Assembly (NCBI RefSeq): GCF_000974425.1
Contig: NZ_CP010429.1
Span: 2,976,001-3,040,000, forward strand
Length of the DNA: 64,000 nt
Direction of reading: 5' to 3'
From: Spirosoma radiotolerans
Lineage (GTDB): Bacteria > Bacteroidota > Bacteroidia > Cytophagales > Spirosomataceae
The translations under genes were made by a program, and so were the position numbers. Below, in pieces: positions 7,933 through 18,000 of the stretch. Position 1 is the first letter of the stretch, and every line of letters begins with the position of its first letter. Below the pieces are notes generated by a model. That model searched no databases. It was not told the origin of the DNA and saw only the letters and a program-made list of their open reading frames with translations.

Positions 7933-8940
7933 ATGTTTATAACGACTGAACCAACAGTAGCCATTTGTTTATGTCTGGTTACGATGTTTTTTTGGGGTTC
8001 CTGGGCAAACGCGCAGAAGTTTGTTACCAAGTCAGCCCCGCTCTACGTCTTTTACCGGGATTATGTCTATGGTATTCTGCTTAGTGCGCTTTTGGTAGCG
8101 TTCACGTTGGGTAGTTTTGGTGGCCATGAACGGTCTGTGGTGGCGGATATTCAGCAGGCTGAGTGGCGCGCCATACTGATCGCCGTAGCGGGTGGGATCG
8201 TGTTTAACATCGGTAACATGTTGCTAACGGTCGGGATCAGCATGGCCGGCATCTCGATTGCCATGCCCGTCGGAACCGGCTTATCGCTGGCTATCGGGCT
8301 GGTGGTCAATTACCTGGCTGACCCAAAAGGGAGTGTGGCCTTGCTGGCCATTGGTGGCGGTTGTGTGCTGGTGGCCATGGTCTTTAGCGCACTGGCTTAT
8401 CAAAGCAAGCAAACGGAGGATAACAAAGAGCAGTCGTCTGGTAATAACAAAGGCATCTGGATTGCGCTGGCGGGTGGCCTGGTCGCGGGGTTTTTCTTCC
8501 GGCTCACGTCCGAAGCCCTGATTACGGATTTGACGAAACCGGAAACGGGATTGTTGACGCCCTACAGTGGGATATTGTTTTTCGCAATTGGCCTGAATCT
8601 CAGCAATCCGCTGGTTGAGTCCCTGGTTCGGCGCTTTATTCTGACCAATGAAGAGGACCAAAAAACCTACAAGCAAACTCCTCTGCGGGAACACCTGGTT
8701 GGGCTGGGCGGTGGGCTAATTTGGGGATTGGGCATGGCAACCTTGCTGGTCGGGTCCAAGCAAGCCGGTGATGCGGTGTCCTATGGGCTTAGCCAGGGAG
8801 CCACCATTGTGTCGGTACTTTGGGGCTTGTTTGCCTGGCACGAGTTTAAGGACGCACCGAAAAAAGCAAATCGATACCTCTGGTTCATGGGTATTGCCTA
8901 CCTGACGGGGTTAGTCTTAATCGTTCTGGCCCGATCCTGA
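7933..8940 (+). CDS. DMT-superfamily transporter (ureide-permease/GRP sugar transporter-like)
   Basis: A 335-residue polytopic inner-membrane protein with about ten predicted helices, beginning with CLVTMFFWGSWANAQKFV. The FWGSWAN motif and overall layout resemble the Bacteroidota group related to plant ureide permeases and GRP-type sugar transporters. The charged loop around residues 155-170 (KQTEDNKEQSSGNNKG) separates two halves of five helices. The substrate is unknown. Ureides or allantoin would fit the nearby hydantoinase pathway, but the gene is a separate unit 1.7 kb downstream, so this is only a suggestion. Sugar transport is the main alternative. Confidence 0.7.
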   Translation: MFITTEPTVAICLCLVTMFFWGSWANAQKFVTKSAPLYVFYRDYVYGILLSALLVAFTLGSFGGHERSVVADIQQAEWRAILIAVAGGIVFNIGNMLLTVGISMAGISIAMPVGTGLSLAIGLVVNYLADPKGSVALLAIGGGCVLVAMVFSALAYQSKQTEDNKEQSSGNNKGIWIALAGGLVAGFFFRLTSEALITDLTKPETGLLTPYSGILFFAIGLNLSNPLVESLVRRFILTNEEDQKTYKQTPLREHLVGLGGGLIWGLGMATLLVGSKQAGDAVSYGLSQGATIVSVLWGLFAWHEFKDAPKKANRYLWFMGIAYLTGLVLIVLARS

Positions 8941-9072
8941 GAGGCAACCGGGACAGCCCATGTTGTCGGTTAGTATCAATTTGACATCTTTTTCTATTCT
9001 CGCCGGATTAATCTGGCTGACTGTTTTGCGCCGGATGGCCGCTGCCGTTTTAGCCCGGTGAGAATAAAAAAC

Positions 9073-9140
9073 GGGAGGTTTCTTAAAACCTTGTTTATAG
9101 GTTTTAAGAAACCTCCCATGTCAGATGTAAGCATCTGACA
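9073..9140. repeat. Double hairpin repeat, possible bidirectional terminator
   Basis: GGGAGGTTTCTTAAAACCT at 9073-9091 pairs perfectly with 9099-9117 (19 bp, 7-base loop). A second hairpin, TGTCAGATG/CATCTGACA, follows at 9119-9140. The same GGTTTTAAGAAACC core occurs inside the preT-preA repeat. It lies between convergent genes, so it may also stop transcription from both sides. Confidence 0.75.
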
Positions 9141-9164
9141 GCACACCGCAGTAAACGAAACAGA

Positions 9165-9632
9165 CTATTGTTTTCTTACCTCGCCCCGAATCTCACCACC
9201 TGGATAGGTCTTTGTATGTAGGTTGGCGTAATATTGGCCAGCCTTAATCCGGTAAACCTGAAGCGGGCTTAGCGCCGATGTGCTACCGATGATTGGAGAC
9301 GTTAAACTTGGGAAAGGAATGTCAACGGGGCCGGTTCCATCCGTCTTCGTTGAATCAATTCGGTGTAAGTGACCACCGGTCAGTGCTTCATTGAAGCCAG
9401 CGTACGTGACTGTGTAGCTAAGTACGCGGGTTGTCTCATCCAGATTACCCACAAACGTGCCTGTCGCCGTAGATGTCGTGGAGGTTGGCTTCTCGCCCAA
9501 TCCGGTTAAGGTAGCCCCGAACCGGGTCGTTGTGGAGGAGATGGTCGGGTTTTCGTCGTTACCGCAGGATGAAATAGCAAGGCTAAGGCCTAGCAGGGCA
9601 GCAACGGAGAGGAGGATGTTTTTTTTGTTCAT
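9165..9632 (-). CDS. CHRD-domain lipoprotein
   Basis: A 155-residue exported lipoprotein. The signal peptide ends in a lipobox with the acylated cysteine at residue 23 (LAISSCGN). The rest matches a CHRD domain: FGATLTGLGEKPTST near the start, ATGTFVGNLDETTRVLSYTVTYAGF in the middle, then GGHLHRI and YYANLHTKTYPGGEIRGEV at the end. The final H-x-x-x-YPGGEIRGE pattern is typical. CHRD proteins occur in bacterial envelopes and in chordin; a biochemical role is not established. The gene stands alone, convergent with the transporter and divergent from aconitase. Confidence 0.87.
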   Translation of the reverse strand: MNKKNILLSVAALLGLSLAISSCGNDENPTISSTTTRFGATLTGLGEKPTSTTSTATGTFVGNLDETTRVLSYTVTYAGFNEALTGGHLHRIDSTKTDGTGPVDIPFPSLTSPIIGSTSALSPLQVYRIKAGQYYANLHTKTYPGGEIRGEVRKQ

Positions 9633-9938
9633 ACGGAATGGAGGCTGTGCGTCAATACATTTGCGCCAGTGATGAGGTTGGATAATCGATTAACGTGATT
9701 TTAATCGCCAAGATAAGTTTATTCTCCATTTAGTGCTACCCGGCGACATGGAAGCACCCTTATTTAGGTTGTTTCTACCTTAGTTTAGCCCTGTTTATAA
9801 TCCATTCGTGGGAATATTTCCAAAACGAGTCAGAATCTTCTAATTTTGACCCCATAACCGGAATCCATTTTCAAGATTCCTTGGTTGTTTCTAAGAGAGT
9901 ATACCGTTCAGTAATCCGTTTTTTTATTCCTACTTGCT
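9633..9938. other. Divergent promoter region between CHRD lipoprotein and aconitase
   Basis: 306 AT-rich bases between two divergent start codons. Promoters for both genes must lie here. I see no ORF, no strong hairpin, and no -33/-7 pair convincing enough to call. Confidence 0.5.
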
Positions 9939-12206
9939 ATGGCTTTTGATTTAGACATGATTCAGCGCGTTTACGCTAACCTCGGCAAACGCGTCGAAGC
10001 CGCCCGGCAGGCGGTCGGCAAACCGCTGACCTTGTCGGAGAAAATTTTGTATAGTCACCTCTTCAACGGTGAAACCACCCAGGCATTCGAGCGGGGTAAA
10101 GCGTATGTCGATTTTGCGCCCGACCGCGTAGCCATGCAGGATGCAACCGCTCAAATGGCGCTGCTGCAGTTTATGCAGGCTGGCCGGCCCAAAGTAGCTG
10201 TCCCGTCTACCGTTCACTGCGACCACCTGATTCAGGCCGAAGTAGGGGCCGAGAAGGATTTGGATATTGCCAAAAACAAGAACAAAGAAGTATATGATTT
10301 CCTGGCGTCCGTTTCGGATAAATACGGCATCGGTTTCTGGAAACCAGGCGGAGGAATTATTCACCAGGTCGTTCTGGAAAACTACGCCTTTCCGGGGGGT
10401 ATGATGATCGGTACGGATTCGCACACGCCCATGGCGGGCGGACTGGGTATGATCGCGATCGGGGTTGGCGGTGCCGATGCCTGCGACGTGATGGCGGGTT
10501 TGGCCTGGGAGTTGAAAATGCCGAAACTGATCGGGGTTAAACTAACCGGTAAACTAAGTGGCTGGTCGTCGGCAAAAGACGTTATCCTGCGCGTAGCGGG
10601 TATCCTGACCGTAAAAGGCGGAACTGGCTGCATTGTCGAGTACTTCGGCGAAGGAGCCGAAACCCTGTCGGCGGCTGGTAAAGGAACCATCTGCAACATG
10701 GGTGCCGAAATTGGTGCCACGACCTCGATCTTCGGTTATGATGATAAAATGGGGGACTACCTCCGGGCAACTAACCGGGGCGACATCGCCGATGCTGCGC
10801 AGGCCGTTAAAGCCGATCTGCGTGCCGATGAAGAAGTATACGCCGATCCCGCTTCGTACTACGATCAACTGATCGAGATCAACCTGTCGGAGTTGGAACC
10901 CCACATCAACGGGCCATTCACCCCCGATCTGGCGTGGCCGCTGTCTAACTTCGCCAAAGCGGTAAAAGAAAACAACTGGCCCGCCAAACTGGAAGTAGGC
11001 CTGATCGGTTCCTGCACCAACTCCAGCTACGAAGACATGACCCGGTCGGCGTCGGTAGCGGCTCAGGCAACGGCCAAGCACTTGAAAACCAAAGCCGAAT
11101 TCACGGTTACGCCCGGTTCGGAACTGGTTCGGTTCACGGCTGAGCGCGATGGTCTGCTGGACACGTTTGAAGAAATCGGCGGGGTGGTGCTGGCCAATGC
11201 CTGTGGTCCCTGTATTGGGCAGTGGGCACGTCACATGGACGATCCGACCCGCAAAAACTCGATCATCACCTCGTTTAACCGGAACTTCGCCAAGCGGAAT
11301 GACGGCAACGCCAGCACGCACGCCTTTGTGGCCTCGCCCGAAATCGTGACGGCTTTCGCCATTGCTGGTGACCTGACGTTCAACCCCATGACCGACACGC
11401 TGACCAATGAAAACGGTGAGCAGGTGAAACTGGATGAACCACAGGGCATTGAGCAGCCGGTGAAAGGCTATGCCGTTGATGACGCTGGCTATCAGGCCCC
11501 TGCCGAAGATGGTTCGGGGGTACAGGTGCTGGTGAGCCCCACCTCAGACCGGTTGCAGTTGCTGGCTCCCTTTGCGCCCTGGGAAGGAACCGACCTGAAA
11601 GGGTTGAAACTACTGATCAAAGCGAAAGGCAAGTGTACAACCGACCATATTTCGATGGCGGGTCCGTGGTTGAAATACCGGGGTCACCTGGACAATATCT
11701 CCAACAACATGCTGATCGGCGCTGTGAACTTCTACAACGAGAAGACCAACAGCGTAAAAAACCAGCTAACCGGTGAATACGGCGAAGTACCGGCTGTTCA
11801 GCGGGCTTACAAAGCCGCTGGTATCGGGTCGATTGTAGTAGGTGACGAAAACTATGGCGAAGGCTCGTCCCGCGAACATGCGGCCATGGAGCCTCGTTTC
11901 CTGGGTGTTCGGGCCATTCTGGTTCGGTCATTTGCCCGGATTCACGAAACCAACCTGAAAAAGCAGGGCATGCTGGCCTTAACGTTTGCCAATCCTGCCG
12001 ACTACGACAAGATTCAGGAAGATGACGTTATCGACATCGATGGTCTGACCGAATTCGCACCGGGTCGCCCGCTCGAAATCGTGCTGCACCACGCCGACGG
12101 GACAACGGATGAATTCCCCGTCAATCATACCTACAATGAAGGTCAGATCGAATGGTTCAAAGCGGGTGCCGCCCTGAACATCATTCGGATGAAGCAGAAC
12201 GCGTAG
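9939..12206 (+). CDS. Aconitate hydratase, mitochondrial type
   Basis: A 755-residue TCA-cycle enzyme converting citrate to isocitrate through cis-aconitate. The 4Fe-4S ligands are C359 (GSCTNSS), C422 and C425 (ACGPCIGQW), almost the numbering of pig mitochondrial aconitase. Substrate-binding motifs [21 protein letters not shown] and [10 protein letters not shown] are all present. The size and motif style are those of the mitochondrial aconitase group, not the longer IRP/AcnA group. It is a single-gene transcript with a terminator at 12224-12257 immediately downstream. Confidence 0.96.
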   Translation: MAFDLDMIQRVYANLGKRVEAARQAVGKPLTLSEKILYSHLFNGETTQAFERGKAYVDFAPDRVAMQDATAQMALLQFMQAGRPKVAVPSTVHCDHLIQAEVGAEKDLDIAKNKNKEVYDFLASVSDKYGIGFWKPGGGIIHQVVLENYAFPGGMMIGTDSHTPMAGGLGMIAIGVGGADACDVMAGLAWELKMPKLIGVKLTGKLSGWSSAKDVILRVAGILTVKGGTGCIVEYFGEGAETLSAAGKGTICNMGAEIGATTSIFGYDDKMGDYLRATNRGDIADAAQAVKADLRADEEVYADPASYYDQLIEINLSELEPHINGPFTPDLAWPLSNFAKAVKENNWPAKLEVGLIGSCTNSSYEDMTRSASVAAQATAKHLKTKAEFTVTPGSELVRFTAERDGLLDTFEEIGGVVLANACGPCIGQWARHMDDPTRKNSIITSFNRNFAKRNDGNASTHAFVASPEIVTAFAIAGDLTFNPMTDTLTNENGEQVKLDEPQGIEQPVKGYAVDDAGYQAPAEDGSGVQVLVSPTSDRLQLLAPFAPWEGTDLKGLKLLIKAKGKCTTDHISMAGPWLKYRGHLDNISNNMLIGAVNFYNEKTNSVKNQLTGEYGEVPAVQRAYKAAGIGSIVVGDENYGEGSSREHAAMEPRFLGVRAILVRSFARIHETNLKKQGMLALTFANPADYDKIQEDDVIDIDGLTEFAPGRPLEIVLHHADGTTDEFPVNHTYNEGQIEWFKAGAALNIIRMKQNA

Positions 12207-12223
12207 GTAAGTTGACGCCACAA

Positions 12224-12257
12224 AAAACAGCCCGGCCAATAATGGTCGGGCTGTTTT
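12224..12257 (+). terminator. Terminator after aconitase
   Basis: AAAACAGCCCGGCC at 12224-12237 pairs with GGTCGGGCTGTTTT at 12244-12257 with a 6-base loop (one G-T pair). It is a classic Rho-independent hairpin 17 bases after the aconitase stop codon. Confidence 0.88.
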
Positions 12258-12300
12258 ATTGATGGGCACGAGGCTGGAACCTCGTGCCCATCAATAAAAC
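12253..12300. terminator. Second, 21-bp perfect hairpin between convergent genes
   Basis: 12253-12273 (GTTTTATTGATGGGCACGAGG) pairs without mismatch with 12280-12300 over a 6-base loop. It overlaps the T-tract of the aconitase terminator and the last codons of the minus-strand GNAT gene, so it likely stops transcription of that gene. The GGGCACGAGG...CCTCGTGCCC palindrome looks like a repeat element recruited as terminator. Confidence 0.75.
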
Positions 12301-12824
12301 CGTTCATAAACTCGTTCTTTAATGAGCTTACTTAGTGAGTCGAACGTGTCGTGGTCCGAAATGGCGGGTATGGACATCAGATGCATCGGTATAGATGGAT
12401 TTCCGGCCTGATACGGAGGCTGGGCATAGCTGAAGGGGTTCACGGAAAAACCCTGCCGCTCATAAAATTGAATCCGTCGACGGCTGTTTGTGTCTTGGGG
12501 TAGCTCGACCTCGAGAAGAACATAGGGGCTTTTGCTTTCCAGAAGCAATAACTGACTGAGGGCCTGTTGGCCATATTGCTTCCCCCGTTGAGCGGGATCA
12601 ATAGCAAAATGTTCGACAAAGAGCATATCGGGCCAGTGCCAGTAGAGAATAAATCCAATAAGTTGGCCCTGGACGACCAATCCGCGGAGGTGCATAGCAG
12701 CGCAGGGGAGGAGTTGGCAAAGGGCCTGAAAGCTACGTCGTTCATCTGCCGGGAACGAGGTTTCGTACCAGGTTCGTATCGGTGTCAGGTAGGGATGGTC
12801 GGCCAAAATTGGCAATAAAGTCAT
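12291..12824 (-). CDS. GNAT-family N-acetyltransferase
   Basis: A 177-residue cytosolic acyltransferase. The fold is recognisable from FVEHFAIDPAQRGKQYGQQAL (strand 4 and the acetyl-CoA pyrophosphate loop, variant R-G-K-x-Y-G) and LLEVELPQDTNSRRRIQFYERQGF (helix with the family's FYERQGF end). The N-terminus IRTWYETSFPADERR and LIGFILYWHWPD is typical of a Bacteroidota subgroup of unknown substrate. The last codon lies within a strong hairpin shared with the aconitase gene. Confidence 0.87.
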   Translation of the reverse strand: MTLLPILADHPYLTPIRTWYETSFPADERRSFQALCQLLPCAAMHLRGLVVQGQLIGFILYWHWPDMLFVEHFAIDPAQRGKQYGQQALSQLLLLESKSPYVLLEVELPQDTNSRRRIQFYERQGFSVNPFSYAQPPYQAGNPSIPMHLMSIPAISDHDTFDSLSKLIKERVYERFY

Positions 12825-12958
12825 ACGATGTTAAAAAGATTTTAATCTAAATTTAATCTATCTCTGATTCTGTTAGCTTAATCCAAGTTTTATAACGATC
12901 TGATCTTACAGGGGTTGAGTTTTCGACTTCGCTGATTTACATTTGGTAGCGAATCGAT

Positions 12959-13363
12959 ATGAACAAACGCCAATATAACTTTCTGCTATACCGAATCCTA
13001 TGCTTTCTGATGGCCTTTCATGTCATTAACATAAGCCTGGATACACCTGACCGGTTGGCGTCAACGGGGCGGGCTACGGCTTATCATAAAGATTTGTCGG
13101 TCAATAAGATAGAAAGCATAGGCGAATTTATTCTGGAAACCTGCCTGGAAATCACCAATGCCATTCCGGAACACGATGATCCGGACGACGATTCGGAATT
13201 TGCTGAACTGGAGAAGGACTACGTCTTTGTCCATCTATTCATCTTCACCCCGCTCATGCCGTCGATTCACTATCTAACGACAGACAGTTTGCCGTTCCCA
13301 ACGGTTTTCCTTCCCGCACCTGTCTCGGAAATAATTGCCCCGCCCCCTCAAGTCTACGCGTAA
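12959..13363 (+). CDS. Hypothetical protein with N-terminal hydrophobic segment
   Basis: A 134-residue protein I do not recognise. Residues 8-27 (LLYRILCFLMAFHVINISL) form a hydrophobic stretch that may be a signal or anchor. The middle is very acidic (PEHDDPDDDSEFAELEKDY), and the C-terminus is rich in Pro. It is followed on the same strand by an RND efflux operon. Bacteroidota efflux loci sometimes begin with small proteins of this kind, so a link is possible but unproven. Confidence 0.55.
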   Translation: MNKRQYNFLLYRILCFLMAFHVINISLDTPDRLASTGRATAYHKDLSVNKIESIGEFILETCLEITNAIPEHDDPDDDSEFAELEKDYVFVHLFIFTPLMPSIHYLTTDSLPFPTVFLPAPVSEIIAPPPQVYA

Positions 13364-13747
13364 ACCAGCCCTTTGGCCGGTTTGTCATCGACTTCTTTTA
13401 TTGGCCTCCGTGCTCGACCGAACGCCATCGTTTGGTAGAACGCTTGTTGCCTTACTCCTGGTATCCAATGGTTCAGGCTCGGGTATTTCAGTCATTTGTG
13501 CCTGGTATTGGCGCTTACTAAGGAGTTTCTAAGGTTTACTTAAGTCAATCTTAAGTTGATAGGGCGTTGTTTGCTTTGTCCCTTGATGCGGCTGGATGTT
13601 GCGTTGACGGACACACGGAATTATCTAGAAAACACTCACTTTATAGGCAATCGCTACCCCTGTTTAGTCAAGGATAGCGCCAGGGAATGCGGTAAGGGAA
13701 CGATAAATTCCCATTGTGTTGCCCATATGGATTTATACCCAGGATTT
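13364..13747. other. Leader region upstream of the RND efflux operon
   Basis: 384 bases with no convincing gene. A frame stays open from 13556 into the membrane fusion protein, but the extra 64 codons have no resemblance to a protein N-terminus and precede a clear lipoprotein signal. A small hairpin (AAACCAGCC/GGCCGGTTT, near 13363-13383) follows the hypothetical gene. The efflux promoter should be here. Confidence 0.5.
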
Positions 13748-14893
13748 ATGAAAAACAAGCTAAGTCTGATTATCCTGATCGCCAGCCTGCTGATGACAGG
13801 CTGTGCAACAAAGAACAAGGAATCGGAAACCGAGCAGTCCGAAACGCTCACCCTGCCCGTGGTGCAATTGACGCGGCAAAACACGACGCTTAAACGGGAT
13901 TACGTAAGTCGTCTGGAAGCTACTCAAAACGTTGAAATACGGGCTAGGGTGTCTGGCTATTTAGAGAAGATATATGTGGATGAAGGCCAGATGGTTCATA
14001 AGGGGCAACTGCTCTTCAAATTGAACGAAGCTGAATACCAGGCCGAGTTTGACCGGGCCAACGCCAACCTCAAAAGCGCCGTCGCCAATGCCCGAACGGC
14101 CGAAGTCGAGATGGGGCGGGTGCAGTTGCTCGTGGAGAAAAAAATTGTATCGCCCTCGGAGCTGGAGCTGGCAAAGGCAAAACTGGAAGCCGCTAAAGCC
14201 GCTATCGATGAAGAAAAATCGACACGGGCTACGGCCGCGCTTCGCCTGTCGCATGCGGGTATCAAAGCGCCGTTTGATGGAACGATCAACCGGATTCCGT
14301 TCAAAATGGGCAGCCTGATCGAAGAGGGAGCCCTGCTGACGACTGTATCGGATGTTCGGGAAGTATATGCCTACTTCGATGTGTCGGAGAAAGAATACCT
14401 GAATTACCTCAAAAAGAACCCCACCCGCGACGGCCGGAATGGTCAGGAAGTCGAGATGGTGCTGGCCGATGAGACGCCCTACGCTTATAAGGGACGGATT
14501 GAAACCATGGAAAGTATCTTCGAAGAAGGGGCCGGGACCATTGCTTTCCGGGCGCGTTTCCCCAACCCGAATAAGCTGCTTCGGCACGGGTCGTCCGGTA
14601 AGATTCGTCTGGCCAATGCCGTCAGTGATGCCATTCTGGTACCGCAAAAGGCGGTTTTTGAAGTGCAGGACAAGAACTACGTGTATGTAGTCGATGCGGC
14701 CAACAAGGTTAAGACAAGAAGTTTTGTGCCACAGGGGCGGGTCGACAGTAATTACATTGTGCTGTCGGGTCTGAAAGCCGGTGAGCGGGTCGTTTATGAG
14801 GGTATTCAGAACATTCGTGATGGGGCTCGGATCATTCCTCGCTCCATTTCTACTGATAGCGTATCCGCACAGAACGCAGTTGCCAAACAATAA
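13748..14893 (+). CDS. RND efflux periplasmic adaptor (membrane fusion protein), lipoprotein
   Basis: 381 residues from ATG 13748, preceded by AGGA. The start is set by a lipoprotein signal with acylated cysteine 19 (LLMTGCAT). It follows the AcrA/MexA layout: beta-barrel strand VQLTRQNTTLKRDYVSRLEA, lipoyl half RVSGYLEKIYVDEGQMVHKGQLLFKL, an alpha-helical hairpin (EFDRANANLKSAVANARTAE...), the second lipoyl half IKAPFDGTINRI, and a C-terminal membrane-proximal domain. It bridges the inner-membrane pump and outer-membrane channel encoded next. An inverted-repeat element separates it from the pump gene. Confidence 0.93.
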   Translation: MKNKLSLIILIASLLMTGCATKNKESETEQSETLTLPVVQLTRQNTTLKRDYVSRLEATQNVEIRARVSGYLEKIYVDEGQMVHKGQLLFKLNEAEYQAEFDRANANLKSAVANARTAEVEMGRVQLLVEKKIVSPSELELAKAKLEAAKAAIDEEKSTRATAALRLSHAGIKAPFDGTINRIPFKMGSLIEEGALLTTVSDVREVYAYFDVSEKEYLNYLKKNPTRDGRNGQEVEMVLADETPYAYKGRIETMESIFEEGAGTIAFRARFPNPNKLLRHGSSGKIRLANAVSDAILVPQKAVFEVQDKNYVYVVDAANKVKTRSFVPQGRVDSNYIVLSGLKAGERVVYEGIQNIRDGARIIPRSISTDSVSAQNAVAKQ

Positions 14894-14989
14894 CGGTTTG
14901 TGGTTTACGGGTTTGTGGTTTATGGTTGCTGGCGCGAAGCTATACATGCGTCGGCCAACCACAAACCCAAAACCGTAAACCACAAACCG
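14894..14989. repeat. Intergenic inverted repeat, GTTTGTGGTTTACGG family
   Basis: The left arm 14894-14928 (CGGTTTGTGGTTTACGG...) pairs, with one small indel, with the right arm 14956-14989 (...ACCGTAAACCACAAACCG). It fills the gap between adaptor and pump genes, and a further partial motif CACGTAAACCGAC follows right up to the pump ATG at 15011. Confidence 0.8.
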
Positions 14990-15010
14990 ACCCACGTAAA
15001 CCGACTTCTC

Positions 15011-18000
15011 ATGTTCAATTTATTTATCAAGCGACCGTTGCTTTCGGCGGTCATATCGGTTGCCATTACCCTGCTCGGAGTGCTGGCCCTGACGGGCTTA
15101 CCCATTACGCAGTTTCCCGATATTGTGCCGCCTTCTGTGACGGTAACGGCCAAGTACACCGGTGCGAATGCCGAAGTAGCGACCAAGGCGGTGGCCATGC
15201 CACTGGAGCGGGCCATCAACGGGGTTCCGGGCATGGTGTACATGAACTCGGTTTCGGGCAACGATGGCAGTACCATCATTCAGGTTTTCTTCAACGTCGG
15301 TACCGATCCCGATTTAGCGGCCATGGGCGTGCAGAACCGGGTAACAACCGTGCTTGATGAGTTGCCCGAAGAAGTAATCAAGGCGGGTGTATCGACTGAA
15401 AAAGAGGTGAACAGTATGTTGCTGTACCTCAACATATTCAGTGATGACCCAACCGTCGATGAGAAGTTCATCTACAACTTCGCCGACATCAACGTGCTGG
15501 CTGAACTCAAACGAATCGATGGCGTGGGATTTGTCGACATCATGGGGTCGCGGGAGTACTCGATGCGGGTATGGCTCAAACCCGACCGGATGACCGCCTA
15601 CGATATATCGCCGGATGAGGTGATTGCTGCCATTCGTAAGCAGAACGTCGAAGCCGCTCCTGGTAAAGCCGGCGAAAGTGCCGACCGGGCTCCGCAGATG
15701 CTCCAGTACGTACTTCGGTATAGCGGTAAGTTTTTTGAACCCAAGCAATACGAAAACCTGGTGCTGCGGGCTGAAGCCGATGGCTCGATTCTGCGCCTGA
15801 AAGATGTGGCCGAGGTTGAATTTGGCTCGCTCGATTACGACGTGCTGTCGAAGACCGATGGGCGCCCGTCGGCATCCATCATGCTCAAGCAGCGCCCCGG
15901 TTCCAACGCCCGCGACGTGATCAACAATGTGAAGACGCGGATGGCAGAGTTGAAGCAGTCGAACTTTCCGCCGGGCATGACCTACAACTTCGCGTATGAT
16001 GTATCCCGCTTTCTGGATGCCTCCATTCACGAAGTAATCCGTACCCTGATCGAAGCGTTCGTGCTGGTATTTCTGGTCGTGTTTCTGTTTTTGCAGGATT
16101 GGCGCTCAACCCTCATTTGTGCCCTGGCCGTACCGGTGGCGCTGGTGGGTGCGTTTGCGTTCATGAGTATGATTGGGTTTTCTATCAACCTGCTCACCCT
16201 GTTTGCGTTGGTTCTGGCCATTGGGATTGTGGTCGATAATGCCATTGTCGTGGTAGAAGCCGTTCACGCCAAGATGGCTGAAGCCGCAGCTGCACACAGC
16301 CATCTGTCACCACGGGCCGCCACGTTTGCGGCCATGAAGGAAATCAGTGGCGCCCTGGTCGCCATTACGCTGGTGATGTCGGCGGTGTTTATTCCCGTGG
16401 CGTTTATGTCGGGACCCGTGGGTATCTTCTATCGGCAGTTCTCGCTCACCCTGGCCGTCGCCATCGTTATTTCCGGGGTGAACGCCGTCACCCTGACCCC
16501 CGCTTTATGCGCGTTACTGCTTCGGTCGACGCACGATACGGCGCCCACGGGTCTGTTGGGGCGTTTCTTCGCCAGCTTCAACCGGGGCTTCGATAAACTG
16601 ACGGGGCGTTATCAGCAAGTACTCCGGCGGGTAGCCAGTCGAGGAGCGGTAACGATTGCTATGTTTCTGTTATTTGTCGGGGGGACCTGGGGAATTAGTT
16701 CGGTTCTGCCCAGCGGATTCATTCCAACTGAAGATCAGGGCATGATCTACGTCAACGTGACGACCCCGGTAGGCGCAACCGTCAAGCGGACGGAAGATGT
16801 GCTGGACAAAGTGCAGCAGGTAGCCTCGAAGATGGACGCCGTCGAAAACGTATCGACGCTGGCCGGTTTTAGTTTGATGACCGACGGCGTGGGCGCGTCG
16901 TACGGCATGGGCATGATCAACCTCAAAGACTGGGATGCCCGGACGCAAACGCTAGACGAGGTGATCGAGGCTCTGCAGGAGAAAACGAAGACGATTCAGG
17001 ATGCCAGTATCCAGTTTTTCCCGCCACCGACCGTGCCCGGTTTTGGGAATTCCAGTGGTTTTGAACTGCGAATGCTGGACCGGACGGGTTCCGGCGACTT
17101 GCAAAAGACCAAAAAAGTAGCCGATGCATTCATTGCCGCGCTGAAAAAACGGCCTGAAATCGCGGATGCCTTCACCAGTTTCGACCCCAGTTTTCCGCAG
17201 TATCTGTTACAGGTCGATCAGGATAAGGCGGCTCAGAAAGGTGTCTCGATTGACAACGCCATGGGAACCCTGCAGACCCTGATGGGCAGCTATTATGCGT
17301 CCAACTTCATTCGGTTTGGGCAAATGTACAAAGTGATGGTGCAGGCCTCGCCCGAATACCGGGCCAAACCCGAGGATGTGCTGAGCCTCCGGGTCAAGAA
17401 TGACGCGGGCGAAATGGTGCCTTTCTCCAATTTTATCAGCTTGAAACGGGTGTACGGGCCCGAGCAGATTACCCGCTATAATATGTACATGTCGGCGCTC
17501 ATCAACGGCGATCCGGCACCGGGGTATAGTAGTGGTGATGCATTGAGTGCCGTGCAGGAGGTAGCCGATAAAGTGCTGCCCAGAGGCTACTCGTTTGCCT
17601 GGTCGGGGATGTCGCGGGAAGAAGTGTTGTCGGGCGATCAGGCGATCTATATTTTCCTGATCTGTCTGGTATTCGTCTACCTGCTGCTGGTCGCGCAATA
17701 TGAGAGCTTGTTTTTACCGCTGTCCGTACTCCTCTCGTTACCGGCTGGAATTTTTGGCTCGTTTTTGTGCCTGCAACTGGCCGGGCTGCAAAATAATATC
17801 TACGCTCAGGTTTCGCTGGTTATGCTCATTGGTTTATTGGGCAAGAACGCTATCCTGATCGTGGAGTTTGCCAATCAGCGCCAGCAGGAAGGGCTGCCTA
17901 TTGTAAAGGCGGCCATCGAGGGGGCCGTAACGCGGCTGCGTCCCATTCTGATGACGTCGCTGGCCTTCATTGCCGGACTCATTCCGCTTTGCGTGGCCTC

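Noticed and set aside
10554-11321. 255-codon antisense frame opposite aconitase
   Set aside because: Shadow frame of a conserved enzyme gene.
13335-13532. 65-codon frame overlapping the end of the acidic hypothetical protein
   Set aside because: Overlaps the better gene in another frame and has no recognisable protein character.
13961-14995. 344-codon antisense frame opposite the efflux adaptor
   Set aside because: Mirror frame of a strongly supported gene; its composition follows the codon bias of the sense gene.
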